Source: Duncaniella muris (GTDB lineage Bacteria > Bacteroidota > Bacteroidia > Bacteroidales > Muribaculaceae). From it: a stretch of 64,000 nucleotides of DNA. Positions 56,271-64,000 of the stretch are shown one piece after another. Position 1 is the stretch's first letter; each line of letters starts with the position of its first letter. The stretch covers positions 1 through 64,000 of the forward strand of contig NZ_PUEC01000021.1 in NCBI RefSeq assembly GCF_003024805.1, in the 5' to 3' direction. A program made the translations under genes and the position numbers. The notes beneath the pieces are model-generated. The model worked only from the letters and a program-made list of their open reading frames with translations. It had not been told where the DNA came from and searched no databases.

Positions 56271-57938
56271 ATGAAACTACATAAGATATTCACTCCTGTT
56301 TTAGCGGCTCTTGCGCTCATTGCAGGTTCATGTAGCGACAGCTACATGGAGGATCTGAACACAGACCCTTCAAAAGCCGACGGCATTGACCCCAATGCCC
56401 AGCTGACCACAGCCCAGCTCCAGACCTACGGCGATCTGGGTATGGTGGAAATCTACCGCAACTACCATTATGCTTTCTCTCAGATGCTGATGGGTTGCTG
56501 GAATACGACCAACTATGGCGGCCGCCACACAATCGACAATAACGAAATGTGCCGCATCTGGACTTCGCTATATCCCAACGCTATAAAGAACCTTACTGAC
56601 GGCATTCATAACAGTGAGGAAGAAGGTCTGACAAACGTAAATGCCGCTCTGCGCATCTATCGCGTCTATATGATGTCCCTTATTACCGATGTGTATGGCG
56701 ATGCGCCTTTCAGCGAAGCAGGTCTTGGGTATATTGCCGAGAAATTCAACCCTCGATACGACACTCAGGAAGAAATCTACGCAGCTTTCTTCAATGAACT
56801 CACCGATGCCTGCGGCGCTCTGTCATTGTCAGGCGATAAGATTACAGGCGATGTAATCTACAACGGAGATGTCAACAAGTGGAAAAAACTTGCCAACAGT
56901 CTCCGCCTCCGATTTGCCATGCGTATATCCGATGTCGATCCTGACAAGGCTAAACAGGAATTTGAAGAGGCACTGATGGCTGACGGCGGCGTCTTTACAA
57001 GTGCTTCTGATGACGCTCTCATTAAGTATATGGAAGTATCGTTCAGCTTTGGTCAGGATACATATTCCGACTATCGTGGCAATGCCCTTTCCAAACTACT
57101 GTTCGGTAATGACCCGGCAAACAACCCGAGCTATCTCTGTTCTACATTCTTCAATCAGATGTATAACAGCGGCGACCCTCGCACATTTATCTTTGCCCGA
57201 TTCTACTATGACGGTCTGATGAGCCTTACAAGCCCCGATAACCGCATTGACCTTACTGAGGAAATTCTTTCAAAAGGTATTCCGATGAATCCGAGAGATC
57301 CGGGTGCTTACTCATGGGAACCGTGGCCGGCAGGCTATGACAGCGATATCATGAAAGAGATTGCTGAGAACAATCCTTCAGTCGAAGTAAGTATGACGCG
57401 CGAAACCGAGCCCAAGCTTGCCAACAACTTCCTTAAGAGTGATAATCCGGGCGTCGTTATGACCTACGCCGAGGTAAACTTCCTTATGGCTGAGGCCGCC
57501 CTTAAAGAAGGCTGGGCAGTCGCCGGCAGTGCTGACGGCTACTACAAAACTGGTGTACGTGCGTCAATGGACTTCCTTACTGACAACTACGGCTGCCGTA
57601 AGATTACTGATGAGGAATTCTCTACTTTCATTGCCAACAACGGTATCGGTTACACCAACGAGCAGCGTAAGGCAGCAATTAATACTCAGGCATGGATTCT
57701 GCACTTCACCAATCCCTCCGAGGCATGGGCAAACGTGCGCCGTTCAGGTTATCCCCGACTTAAATCTCCGGCTGAATACGGTTTCGGCCAGTTCCTCACC
57801 GGAGGACAGGAAATCCCCGTTCGCCTTTGCTATCCGGTTCTTGAATCATCGTATAATAAGACCGGCTATGATGAAGCTTTGGACCGTATGGGCGGAAGCA
57901 ATAGCTGGTACATACCCATGTGGTGGGACGTTGACTAA
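56271..57938 (+). CDS. susD: SusD/RagB-family glycan-binding lipoprotein
   Basis: SusD forms the lid of the SusC channel and binds sugar at the cell surface. The 555 residues have a lipobox ending in IAGSC (Cys21), then the SusD-like_2 start (YMEDLNTDPSKADGIDPNAQ) and TPR-type helical repeats. INTDP-like DLNTDPS and WANVRRSGYP near 487 are family signatures. It lies between SusC and the IPT/TIG protein. SusD-like_2 members are common in beta-glucan and N-glycan loci. Confidence 0.95.
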   Translation: MKLHKIFTPVLAALALIAGSCSDSYMEDLNTDPSKADGIDPNAQLTTAQLQTYGDLGMVEIYRNYHYAFSQMLMGCWNTTNYGGRHTIDNNEMCRIWTSLYPNAIKNLTDGIHNSEEEGLTNVNAALRIYRVYMMSLITDVYGDAPFSEAGLGYIAEKFNPRYDTQEEIYAAFFNELTDACGALSLSGDKITGDVIYNGDVNKWKKLANSLRLRFAMRISDVDPDKAKQEFEEALMADGGVFTSASDDALIKYMEVSFSFGQDTYSDYRGNALSKLLFGNDPANNPSYLCSTFFNQMYNSGDPRTFIFARFYYDGLMSLTSPDNRIDLTEEILSKGIPMNPRDPGAYSWEPWPAGYDSDIMKEIAENNPSVEVSMTRETEPKLANNFLKSDNPGVVMTYAEVNFLMAEAALKEGWAVAGSADGYYKTGVRASMDFLTDNYGCRKITDEEFSTFIANNGIGYTNEQRKAAINTQAWILHFTNPSEAWANVRRSGYPRLKSPAEYGFGQFLTGGQEIPVRLCYPVLESSYNKTGYDEALDRMGGSNSWYIPMWWDVD

Positions 57939-57958
57939 TAACATAAAAAGAAACTACA

Positions 57959-59215
57959 ATGAATTTCATATATAAGACAATTTTGACTTTGCTGCCGGTA
58001 AGCGTCATGCTTGCATCATGCAGCAGCGACGATCCGTTCTCTGTAGCAGGTCCGGATGACGAGCCCCATATTCTGGCACCGACTTTCCCTGACCGAAATA
58101 ATGGTCAGCTGCCCGTAGTAGCCAACATCAGCCGCGATGCAAATTTCGCCATGGAACTTACCGTGACACCGGCCGACTATGTTGATGTGATATGGTATAT
58201 CGACGGAGAGCAGACTGCAACCGGAAAGGCTATTGATATGCCTCTCCCCGCAGGTACATACGAGATGAAGGTTGTTGTCACAACCACTCAGGGTAAATCA
58301 ACTTCACGCGAAGGCATCATCAATGTCAATCCGCTGGATAGTGATCCTTGGGCTTCGGAAGTCTCATTTGAACGCATTGTCGCTCCCGGACAGAACGCGG
58401 TACTTTATGGCCGCAATCTCAGCTCGGTGAAATCAATCACTCTCGGTGATTCTGAACCGATTCCTGTTGTCTATTCTACCGAAGACGGCAATGATGTACT
58501 CACCTATACCGTTCCCGCAAATGTCGTCAATGGTACTTGCAGACTGGAACTCATTGATGCCGAGGGTATGAACTACGGCGCAAATAAAGTGACTGTGAGC
58601 TCTTCCGCTCTCATTACTTCAGGTACAGACCGTATTACTTCTGGCGCTACAACAACGCTTACAGGTATCAATCTCGACAGAGTGGCTTCTCTTGAAATCG
58701 GAGGAACCAAGATTTCTGATTTTACCGAAAAAACTTCAACTGCAATCAGCTTCTCTGCCCCGGCTCTCGAAGATGGAGAGTATCCGATGTCGGGCGTTAT
58801 GAATGATGGTGCCGAAGTTCAGTTCTACAAGAACGGTCAGGTTGAGACCGCCACAACAGTGGTTCTGTCATCTCAGCAGACCTTGTGGTCAGGACACCAC
58901 TATGTTTCGTGGGATCTTCCCGATGACAGCCCCAACAAGACCTTCAACCTTATCGGCATGGATGTTTTTGCGGGTATCAAACCGGGTGCTGTAATGTCAA
59001 TTCATTATTCGATAGAACCTACCGCCGAATACCATCAGCTTCGCACAACTACCGTATGGTGGAACGACCTTCCCGGCACAGGAACGATTGAATTCTCAAC
59101 TGACGGTGTCGCAGAAATCACGCTGACAAAAGAGGCTCTTGACATGATTCAGGAGCAGTCCGGATTCATCTGCGTCGGTCATGGTTACTATGTAGATCTC
59201 GTAACACTTCGCTGA
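57959..59215 (+). CDS. IPT/TIG-domain surface lipoprotein (probable SGBP-B)
   Basis: I read this as the second surface glycan-binding protein of the PUL. The 418 residues carry a lipobox ending in LASC (Cys20), an Ig-like domain (about 40-125), two IPT/TIG-like beta-sandwich repeats ([20 protein letters not shown] near 142, [20 protein letters not shown] near 227), and a C-terminal domain with WWNDLPGTG and [10 protein letters not shown]. The C-terminal domain is most likely the glycan-binding part. SGBPs diverge fast, so the ligand is inferred only from context. GH3 starts one base after its stop. Confidence 0.85.
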   Translation: MNFIYKTILTLLPVSVMLASCSSDDPFSVAGPDDEPHILAPTFPDRNNGQLPVVANISRDANFAMELTVTPADYVDVIWYIDGEQTATGKAIDMPLPAGTYEMKVVVTTTQGKSTSREGIINVNPLDSDPWASEVSFERIVAPGQNAVLYGRNLSSVKSITLGDSEPIPVVYSTEDGNDVLTYTVPANVVNGTCRLELIDAEGMNYGANKVTVSSSALITSGTDRITSGATTTLTGINLDRVASLEIGGTKISDFTEKTSTAISFSAPALEDGEYPMSGVMNDGAEVQFYKNGQVETATTVVLSSQQTLWSGHHYVSWDLPDDSPNKTFNLIGMDVFAGIKPGAVMSIHYSIEPTAEYHQLRTTTVWWNDLPGTGTIEFSTDGVAEITLTKEALDMIQEQSGFICVGHGYYVDLVTLR

Positions 59216-59216
59216 T

Positions 59217-61538
59217 ATGTTGAAACATCTAATGACATTTTTAACCGTCACTTCAGCAGCCTGTTCTTTACAGGCTGCCGGAGCGGCGATTCCCTCTGAC
59301 CCTGATCTTGAGGCGGCAGTGGAACGCACATTGTCTAAAATGAGCCTTGACGAGAAAATCGGCCAGATGACCGAGCTTTCCATTGATGTGCTTGGCGACT
59401 GGAAAGACGGTGAGTTCTTCCTCGACCCTCAGAAGCTTCACGAGGCTATTGCCGTGTATAAGGTCGGCTCTGTGTTGAACGCCCCCGGCGGACCGACAGC
59501 ACAGACTCCTGCAAAATGGGAAAAGTTGATTGGTCAGATACAGGAAGTGTCAATGAAAGAAATCGGCATACCTTGTATCTATGGTCTTGACCAGAATCAC
59601 GGTACAACCTATACTCTCGGTGGAGTGCTTTTCCCTCAGAACATCAACGTAGGTGCGTCGTTTAACCCGACGTTGGCTCGCAGAGCTGCTGAAATTACGG
59701 CATACGAGACTCGCGCTGCCAACTGCCCGTGGACATACTCGCCCACTGTCGACCTTACCCGCGACCCTCGCTGGAGCCGTGTATGGGAAAACTACGGAGA
59801 GGATCCGCTGGTCAACGCCATCATGGGCGCTCAGCAGGTCAAAGGTTTTCAGGGCGATAACCCTAATAAGGTAGGCCGGCATAATATCGCGACATCGGTG
59901 AAGCATTATCTTGGCTATGGAGCTCCGCGAACAGGCAAAGACCGCACCCCGGCATATATTTCTCCGTCTGATCTCCGTGAGAAGTTTTTTGAGCCTTACC
60001 GCGCCTGTATCGAGGCGGGAGCGTTGACTGTAATGGTCAATAGCGGCTCAATCAACGGTCGCCCTGTTCACGCCAATAACAAGCTGCTCACAAAGTGGCT
60101 CAAGGAGGACCTTAACTGGGACGGAATGATTGTGACTGACTGGGCAGACATCAACAACCTCTATACCCGCGAATATGTGGCTCACGACAAAAAGGAGGCT
60201 ATTGAAATGGCTATCAATGCCGGAATCGATATGTCAATGGAGCCATACGACCTCAATTTCTGCACTCTGCTTAAAGAACTCGTAAATGAAGGTCGCGTAT
60301 CTCAGGAGCGTATTGACGACGCAGCACGTCGTGTCCTGCGCTTGAAATATCGTCTCGGACTGTTTGACACTCCCAATACATATCCCAAAGACTATGCCGA
60401 CTTCGCCTGCGACCGTCACGAGCAAGTCGCTCTTCAGGCCGCGGAAGAATCGGAGATACTGCTCAAAAACAACGGCGGCATTCTTCCGTTGAAGAAAGGT
60501 ACAAAGATTCTGCTGACAGGTCCTAATGCCAACTCGATGCGCTGTCTCAATGGCGGCTGGAGCTATTCATGGCAAGGTCATCTGACTGACCGTTTCGCCT
60601 CGAAATACAACACCATCTACAAGGCATTGGTCAATAAGTTTGGCAAGAAGAATATAGTTCTTGAACAGGGTGTCACTTATCCTGCCGAAGGTGCCTATCA
60701 CGAGGAAAATGAGCCGGAAATTGAAAAAGCTGTGGCAGCTGCGTCGGGTGTTGATGTCATAGTCGCCTGTATCGGTGAAAACTCCTATTGTGAGACACCG
60801 GGAAACTTGTCGGACCTCGCTGTCTCTGAAAACCAGCGCAATCTCGTCAAAGCTCTTGCTGCGACAGGCAAACCGGTTGTATTGATTCTCAACGGTGGTC
60901 GTCCGCGTATCATCAGTGATATTGAGCCATTGGCAGATGCGATAGTCAACATTCTGCTTCCCGGTAACTTCGGTGGTGACGCACTTGCCAACATTCTTGC
61001 CGGCGACACCAACCCGAGTGGCAAAATGCCCTACACCTATCCACGCCATCAGGCAGAACTCACCACCTACGATTATCGAGTGAGCGAGGAAATGGATAAG
61101 ATGGAAGGTGCTTATGACTACGATGCGGTGGTATCGGTGCAGTGGCCTTTTGGCTATGGTCTCAGTTACACGACTTTCAAATATGACAATCTCCGCTGCT
61201 CACATTCTGAATTCGGTGTCAACGATAATCTCATTTTCACAATCGACGTCACCAATACAGGTAATTGCACCGGTAAGGAAGTCGTTATGCTTTTCAGCCG
61301 AGATATGGTAGCATCTCTGACTCCTGATAATCGCCGACTGCGCGCGTTTGAAAAAGTAGAACTCAAACCCGGTGAGACCAAAACCGTAACCTTGCCAATC
61401 AAGGCCAGCGACCTCGCCTTCGTGGACTACGACGGCAAGTGGGTCCTGGAGAAGGGAAAGTTCCGTATGCAAGCCGGCACCAGCGTAATGGACATCGCTT
61501 GCAACCATACATATAAGTGGACAACCCCCAACAAGTAA
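59217..61538 (+). CDS. GH3 beta-glucosidase
   Basis: This exo-acting retaining hydrolase releases glucose from the non-reducing end of beta-oligosaccharides. The 773 residues have a signal peptide (about 1-23), the (beta/alpha)8 domain with the nucleophile Asp308 in [10 protein letters not shown], a flavodoxin-like alpha/beta domain with [10 protein letters not shown] (acid/base region) and a fibronectin-III-like end with [27 protein letters not shown] and KHYLGYG match the family. It is the last gene of the operon and would finish the breakdown of oligosaccharides brought in by SusC/D. Its start is 1 base after the SGBP stop. Confidence 0.93.
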   Translation: MLKHLMTFLTVTSAACSLQAAGAAIPSDPDLEAAVERTLSKMSLDEKIGQMTELSIDVLGDWKDGEFFLDPQKLHEAIAVYKVGSVLNAPGGPTAQTPAKWEKLIGQIQEVSMKEIGIPCIYGLDQNHGTTYTLGGVLFPQNINVGASFNPTLARRAAEITAYETRAANCPWTYSPTVDLTRDPRWSRVWENYGEDPLVNAIMGAQQVKGFQGDNPNKVGRHNIATSVKHYLGYGAPRTGKDRTPAYISPSDLREKFFEPYRACIEAGALTVMVNSGSINGRPVHANNKLLTKWLKEDLNWDGMIVTDWADINNLYTREYVAHDKKEAIEMAINAGIDMSMEPYDLNFCTLLKELVNEGRVSQERIDDAARRVLRLKYRLGLFDTPNTYPKDYADFACDRHEQVALQAAEESEILLKNNGGILPLKKGTKILLTGPNANSMRCLNGGWSYSWQGHLTDRFASKYNTIYKALVNKFGKKNIVLEQGVTYPAEGAYHEENEPEIEKAVAAASGVDVIVACIGENSYCETPGNLSDLAVSENQRNLVKALAATGKPVVLILNGGRPRIISDIEPLADAIVNILLPGNFGGDALANILAGDTNPSGKMPYTYPRHQAELTTYDYRVSEEMDKMEGAYDYDAVVSVQWPFGYGLSYTTFKYDNLRCSHSEFGVNDNLIFTIDVTNTGNCTGKEVVMLFSRDMVASLTPDNRRLRAFEKVELKPGETKTVTLPIKASDLAFVDYDGKWVLEKGKFRMQAGTSVMDIACNHTYKWTTPNK

Positions 61539-61575
61539 AATATTTCCTAAGGTAAAGAAGATTTGAATAGGTATG

Positions 61576-61611
61576 ATATAGGCTTGCAGTGATGGCAGGC
61601 CTATATTTTTT
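61576..61611 (+). terminator. terminator of the PUL operon
   Basis: ATATAGGC (61576-61583) pairs with GCCTATAT (61599-61606), extended by TGC/GCA-type pairing, then a T run. It lies 37 bases after the GH3 stop. Confidence 0.9.
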
Positions 61612-61638
61612 AATGCCAATTATAAATACCAAAATATC

Positions 61639-61860
61639 ATGTGTAAACCCTACGTATTAGGTATCGACATCGGTGGTACCAACACAGTGTTCGGAATGGT
61701 AGATGCACGAGGCGAAGTCCTTGCAAGCTCATCAATCAAGACTAAGAAACACTCTGATTTCAACGATTATCTCGACGAGCTTCACGCTGAGGTAACTCGT
61801 ATGCTTACTGACAATGATGCCGAAGATAAGATATTAGGTTCAAGCAGCGTGTGTCCGTAG
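61639..61860 (+). pseudogene. ROK-family sugar kinase, 5' fragment
   Basis: The first 66 or so residues are a normal ROK start: VLGIDIGGTNTVFGMVDARG holds the ATP phosphate loop (DIGGTNT), and SIKTKKHSDFNDYLDELHAE is family-like. The similarity stops near 61840, and the frame then ends in SSSVCP-stop, read from a foreign antisense sequence. The intact family has about 300 residues, so the sugar-binding and zinc motifs are missing. It would have phosphorylated glucose made by the preceding PUL. Confidence 0.85.
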
Positions 61861-62057
61861 AAATCTCCGTCTCGGTCAACATGACGCATCCTGTCTCCGA
61901 CCTTAGGCGCGAGGTTTGAGCGTGAGCCTTCAATGACTTCAACGAGCCTGTTCACCATATCCACATCCTGCTGTCTGAGGATATGGTCCCTGTCGTATGA
62001 CACATTCAACGGCAGTAGGGTTTCAAGGGTGTACTTGTTCTTTGTCGTTTCTGACAT
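61842..62057 (-). pseudogene. DUF4121-like protein, N-terminal fragment
   Basis: From the ATG at 62055-62057 the frame reads TLETLLPLNVSYDRDHILRQ and VEVIEGSRS, then VGDRMRHVDRDGDFYG, resembling DUF4121 proteins that travel with Bacteroidetes conjugative elements. The similarity ends near 61842, where the sequence becomes the antisense of the ROK fragment. The frame reads on to a chance stop at 61782. About 70 residues remain, less than half of the expected protein. The family call is from memory. Confidence 0.55.
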
Positions 62058-62092
62058 ACCATCTTATTTTTTTGTTATTCCGGCTTATGGGG

Positions 62093-62270
62093 CCGGAGTT
62101 CCCATAACTACAGGCTTAAAGGGTCGTGTTCCAGCCGCGCAAGGTTTTCGGGGAAAAATACCTCAAGCCCCTTGGGGTGCGGAAGATTTTTCCACGAAAC
62201 CCGAAGTGTCTGACCTTGCACGGCTGATAAGAACACGGACTACCTTTGCCTGTGGTTATGTAAACTCCGC
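62093..62270 (-). other. long base-paired leader upstream of the DUF4121-like fragment
   Basis: The arms pair in order: ATAACTACAGGC (62104-62115) with GCCTGTGGTTAT (62248-62259), GTCGTGTTC (62123-62131) with GAACACGGAC (62231-62240), AGCCGCGCAAGG (62133-62144) with CCTTGCACGGCT (62214-62225), and GGAGTT (62095-62100) with AACTCC (62263-62268). The enclosed 70 bases hold small hairpins such as AGCCCC-TT-GGGG (62166-62177) and GGAAGATTTTTCC (62181-62193). This looks like a folded RNA or a recombination site, not protein. Confidence 0.6.
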
Positions 62271-62355
62271 CTCGATATGATGGTATCCTTATTTCGTATT
62301 TTTTTTATTGAAGCATAGTCGCTTCCGCGACATGGAAAAAGCAATATAAAAGAGA

Positions 62356-62402
62356 ATTACGCCCCGGAATGAGGCGTAATCCAAAAATAAATGCTAACTT
62401 TG
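62356..62402 (+). promoter_or_regulatory. hairpin and orphan -7 box
   Basis: ATTACGCC (62356-62363) pairs with GGCGTAAT (62373-62380), a terminator-like hairpin. TAACTTTG with CA follows at 62395-62402, a good -7 box, but no gene starts downstream. It looks like a promoter whose gene was lost. Confidence 0.45.
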
Positions 62403-62540
62403 CATCAAAGTAAAAGAGTTATTTGAAAGCGTGAGAAATATAGCGTAACAAAACACACTACCAATTTCTTATCCATTGCCCATCCTCACGCAAATTCTCA
62501 AGAATAACTTTGTAGTCAAAATATTAGCCCAAGACTACAT

Positions 62541-62720
62541 CAAATATACGAAATTTCGTCCTCCTATGCAAGTCCGAGGGTTCGATTTAGCGATTTTTAA
62601 GCTTGTCAGAATGACATTCAAGATGGCCTTTATCGAACGGCATCCACGACAACTTTGATGAGCCTTTTCATTGAATCTGCAATTTCATTCGGTCCGGGGA
62701 TTGTCCGATATGACAAAACC
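62541..62720. repeat. 180-base direct repeat, copy 1
   Basis: It begins CAAATATACGAAATT and ends GTCCGATATGACAAAACC. It aligns base for base, by eye at about 80 percent, with copy 2 at 63318-63496, including GAGGGTTCGATTTA and TCATTCGGTCCGGGGATTG. On the minus strand, 62630-62720 encodes VLSYRTIPGPNEIADSMKRL and the VVVDAVR-stop end, a second copy of the AbiEii-like 3' end. Confidence 0.85.
62630..62720 (-). pseudogene. AbiEii-like gene, 3' remnant
   Basis: Thirty codons identical in type to the end of the AbiEii-like gene at 63406, including SYRTIPGPNEIADSM and LIKVVVDAVR with a TAA stop. The rest of the gene is absent: sequence upstream belongs to an unrelated frame. It marks a duplication followed by deletion, or recombination between toxin variants. 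Confidence 0.75.
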
Positions 62721-62931
62721 CCATGCTATAATCCAGATAACTCGTTTTACTGATACGTATTAGGTATTCATATCCTTCTTCGTATTCAAACTTGGCAATA
62801 TCGCCATGAGCTTCCCACTCGTTGGAGTTATCTTTTTTAACAGCATATACGTTAGCAAATATATTATTGCCACTCGATGTCAAAACACCGGGTAGTTTCG
62901 GCTTGAGCCCTAAAAGGACTGACTCCTGCAA
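62721..62931 (-). pseudogene. chimeric fragment with a DUF4377-like segment
   Basis: The frame from an ATG at 62931 encodes 70 residues including NNIFANVYAVKKDNSNEWEA, then FEYEEGYEYLIRISKTSYLD, whose YEEGYEY pattern resembles DUF4377-type lipoprotein domains. It has no signal peptide. After 62721 the frame runs into the AbiEii remnant out of frame (CHIGQSPDRM). I read it as an internal piece of a gene fused at both ends. Confidence 0.4.
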
Positions 62932-62945
62932 TAGGTGCCAGTCCT
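62915..62945. terminator. small hairpin
   Basis: AGGACTG (62915-62921) pairs with CAGTCCT (62939-62945), followed on the plus strand by AATTTTGTTTTG. Terminator-like, though it overlaps the start of the chimeric fragment on the other strand. Confidence 0.5.
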
Positions 62946-63090
62946 AATTTTGTTTTGCCTCAAAAAGTTTTATCGGACAGCAATAATTCTTTATGTTTAG
63001 GCTGCCCACACTATACTCTTGACATCCCTTCCCGCCCACCGGAAAAATCCGCTGACCCCAATTAGATCTTAGACCAACAAAAAAATAAAC
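62946..63090. other. spacer without a gene
   Basis: AT-rich; short stop-rich frames only. I see no gene, repeat or promoter box. The minus-strand terminator begins at 63091. Confidence 0.4.
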
Positions 63091-63130
63091 AACACCCAAT
63101 CTTACGTTTCTGGGTGTAAAATTGGGTGTT
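63091..63130 (-). terminator. terminator-like hairpin downstream of the AbiEii-like gene
   Basis: AACACCCAAT (63091-63100) pairs perfectly with ATTGGGTGTT (63121-63130), and a second ACACCC-type pairing lies inside. On the minus strand it is followed by TGTTTATTTTTTTG. It lies about 275 bases after the toxin stop. Confidence 0.75.
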
Positions 63131-63143
63131 AATCTTACAAACT

Positions 63144-63182
63144 ACTGATAATCAGTATTGATTGTGGAGCTGGAGGGACTTG
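63144..63182. other. attachment-site-like sequence (tRNA 3'-end look-alike)
   Basis: On the minus strand CAAGTCCCTCCAGCTCCAC (63164-63182) looks like the T-loop/acceptor 3' end of a tRNA, but no tRNA body precedes it. Beside it lies the palindrome ACTGATAATCAGT (63144-63156). Integrative elements of Bacteroidetes often leave such tRNA-end copies as att sites. Tentative. Confidence 0.3.
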
Positions 63183-63317
63183 TTCCTTGCACTCCAAATG
63201 CAGTTATTTCAATCAGTTACATTCGCTCAATTTCCTTGTGTAACGAGTATGTAACAAATCTTTTCTTTCTTTTTCCGACAGCTCTCTCGCCGTGGCCACA
63301 AGTGTGGATTTCAAATG
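63183..63317. other. spacer between the att-like site and repeat copy 2
   Basis: T-rich and without a recognisable gene. It would be the 3' untranslated stretch of the toxin gene. Confidence 0.35.
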
Positions 63318-63496
63318 CAAATATACTAAAATTCAGTCACCTTCGCAAGTGTGAGGGTTCGATTTAAGCATTGTTAAACTTGTCAGGATGATATTATGAC
63401 TGCCTTTATCGAACTGCATCGACAACAACTTTGATGAGTTCTTTCATTGAGTCTGCAATCTCATTCGGTCCGGGGATTGTCCGATATGACAAAACC
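63318..63496. repeat. 180-base direct repeat, copy 2
   Basis: Covers the last 30 codons of the AbiEii-like gene plus about 88 bases beyond its stop. Aligns with copy 1 at 62541-62720. The matching extends past the coding part, so it is a DNA duplication and not only protein conservation. Confidence 0.85.
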
Positions 63497-64000
63497 GAAA
63501 GTTCAGATTTATATACATCGCTTATCTTGCTCCATGTCGAATCGAAGTCAACAATCAGAGGCGAAGACAGAATGGGAGCGTCGCGCCATTTCGGAGGACG
63601 GTCAAACTCTTTCTTGTCATGCTCGATAAGTTCAACGAGATTCTGTTTCAAATCTCCGACAACATAATCGCCGCATTCCTCATCACCGAGGAGAAAATAC
63701 AGATCGTAGAAATGTCGTATCTTAGAGATGAGGCCTGCCGTCGGGTCATCTTCAAAGGAGAATCTCAAAAGTGATACCACTTTTTCACAGAGAGTACGCC
63801 GTTTGTCAAGCACATTCAAAACGAAGGGTTTCATGTCAAGATCGGCAATCATATCGTTAAGCCCCCGGCGTTCCATCATTTCTGTTATAAAGGGTTTGAT
63901 TTCCCTTCTTTCGTATGGATATGGATTACCGTAGGTGTTGATCTCTACAATCACCTGATTGCTCATTACATTGGACGATCCTCTATTGATGCCATCCAGA
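63406..64000 (-). CDS. AbiEii/AbiGII-type nucleotidyltransferase toxin, C-terminal part (runs off window)
   Basis: AbiEii is the toxin of the AbiE phage-abortive system; it is a nucleotidyltransferase held in check by the AbiEi repressor/antitoxin. The frame is open to the window edge, so 63966 is an internal Met and not the start. The visible about 197 residues contain KPFITEMMERRGL, then KPFVLNVLDKRRTLCEKVVS and ISKIRHFYDLYFLL, the family's C-terminal pattern (V-x-x-x-x-RTL-x-EK followed by R-x-x-YDLY). The catalytic GGT and DxD motifs would lie beyond 64000, and abiEi is expected upstream there. The 3' end is duplicated at 62630. Confidence 0.75.
   Translation of the reverse strand, partial: LDGINRGSSNVMSNQVIVEINTYGNPYPYERREIKPFITEMMERRGLNDMIADLDMKPFVLNVLDKRRTLCEKVVSLLRFSFEDDPTAGLISKIRHFYDLYFLLGDEECGDYVVGDLKQNLVELIEHDKKEFDRPPKWRDAPILSSPLIVDFDSTWSKISDVYKSELSVLSYRTIPGPNEIADSMKELIKVVVDAVR

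Noticed and set aside
61639-61860. An intact small protein of 73 residues
   Set aside because: The N-terminus is a normal ROK kinase start and the last residues are antisense of another gene, so it is a truncated kinase.
63164-63182. A tRNA gene
   Set aside because: Only the acceptor/T-arm-like end is present; no anticodon or D-arm is found next to it.
63406-63966. A 186-residue hypothetical protein starting at 63966
   Set aside because: The frame stays open to the window edge without a stop, and family similarity implies a longer N-terminal domain; the Met is internal.

Overview
This window looks like a chromosomal segment of a gut Bacteroidales bacterium. Family Muribaculaceae is my best guess, from protein flavour only. 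Supporting signs are the SusC/SusD pair, a hybrid two-component regulator with an AraC domain, lipoproteins with Bacteroidetes-type lipoboxes, a complete Na+-NQR operon, and promoters of the Bacteroidetes sigma-ABfr type (-33 TTTG, about 20 bases, -7 TAnnTTTG), which recur in front of many genes. No rRNA, complete tRNA or CRISPR array was found.

Layout. (1) 1-1301: the C-terminal tail of an IS5-like transposase, a 91-base imperfect palindrome, and gluQ, whose start is disturbed. (2) 1.5-12.4 kb, housekeeping: recG-ispD and pnp on the minus strand; ybaK, aroC, a YhcC-like radical SAM gene and upp on the plus strand; metK on the minus strand. (3) 12.4-16.6 kb: a BY-kinase/Wza-type polysaccharide export pair and a small lipoprotein. 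(4) 16.7-19.3 kb: clpB. (5) 19.5-22.8 kb: an exbB-exbD-exbD-tonB operon that energises TonB-dependent outer-membrane transport. (6) 23.2-29.1 kb: nqrABCDEF. (7) 29.2-31.2 kb: a nitroreductase and an O-acetylhomoserine sulfhydrylase. (8) 31.3-44.0 kb, minus strand: a pentose/hemicellulose block with a lipoprotein aldose epimerase, a Na+/sugar symporter, araD, araA and araB, then a GH31, a GH43 and a SGNH acetylesterase. (9) 44.4-48.0 kb: a decayed stretch with a MacB/FtsX permease remnant, an intact flavodoxin/ferredoxin protein, a MATE exporter, an acetyltransferase killed by a stop codon, and a tyrosine-recombinase remnant. (10) 48.0-61.6 kb: a complete polysaccharide utilisation locus (hybrid two-component regulator, GH16 lipoprotein, SusC, SusD, IPT/TIG surface protein, GH3), most simply read as a beta-1,3-glucan locus. 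(11) 61.6-64.0 kb: a mosaic island. A ROK sugar-kinase 5' end is cut and joined to an inverted fragment of a DUF4121-like gene, which is preceded by a long, heavily base-paired leader. Then come a 180-base direct repeat, a chimeric fragment and an AbiEii-type toxin gene running off the window.

How the parts work together. In the PUL, GH16 would cut glucan at the surface, SusC/SusD and the IPT protein bind and import oligosaccharides, and GH3 releases glucose; the broken ROK kinase beside it would have fed glycolysis. TonB/ExbBD powers SusC, and NQR supplies the Na+ gradient that the sugar symporter (and perhaps the MATE exporter) can use. The arabinose block imports and isomerises L-arabinose released by the linked glycosidases. 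The most unusual material is non-coding: the palindrome beside gluQ, a dispersed TTGTTTAAAAAC palindrome family that also occurs at the IS tail, promoters interleaved with terminators at metK and ispD, and the structured leader and repeat mosaic at the right end. No complete, clearly new multi-gene system is visible.
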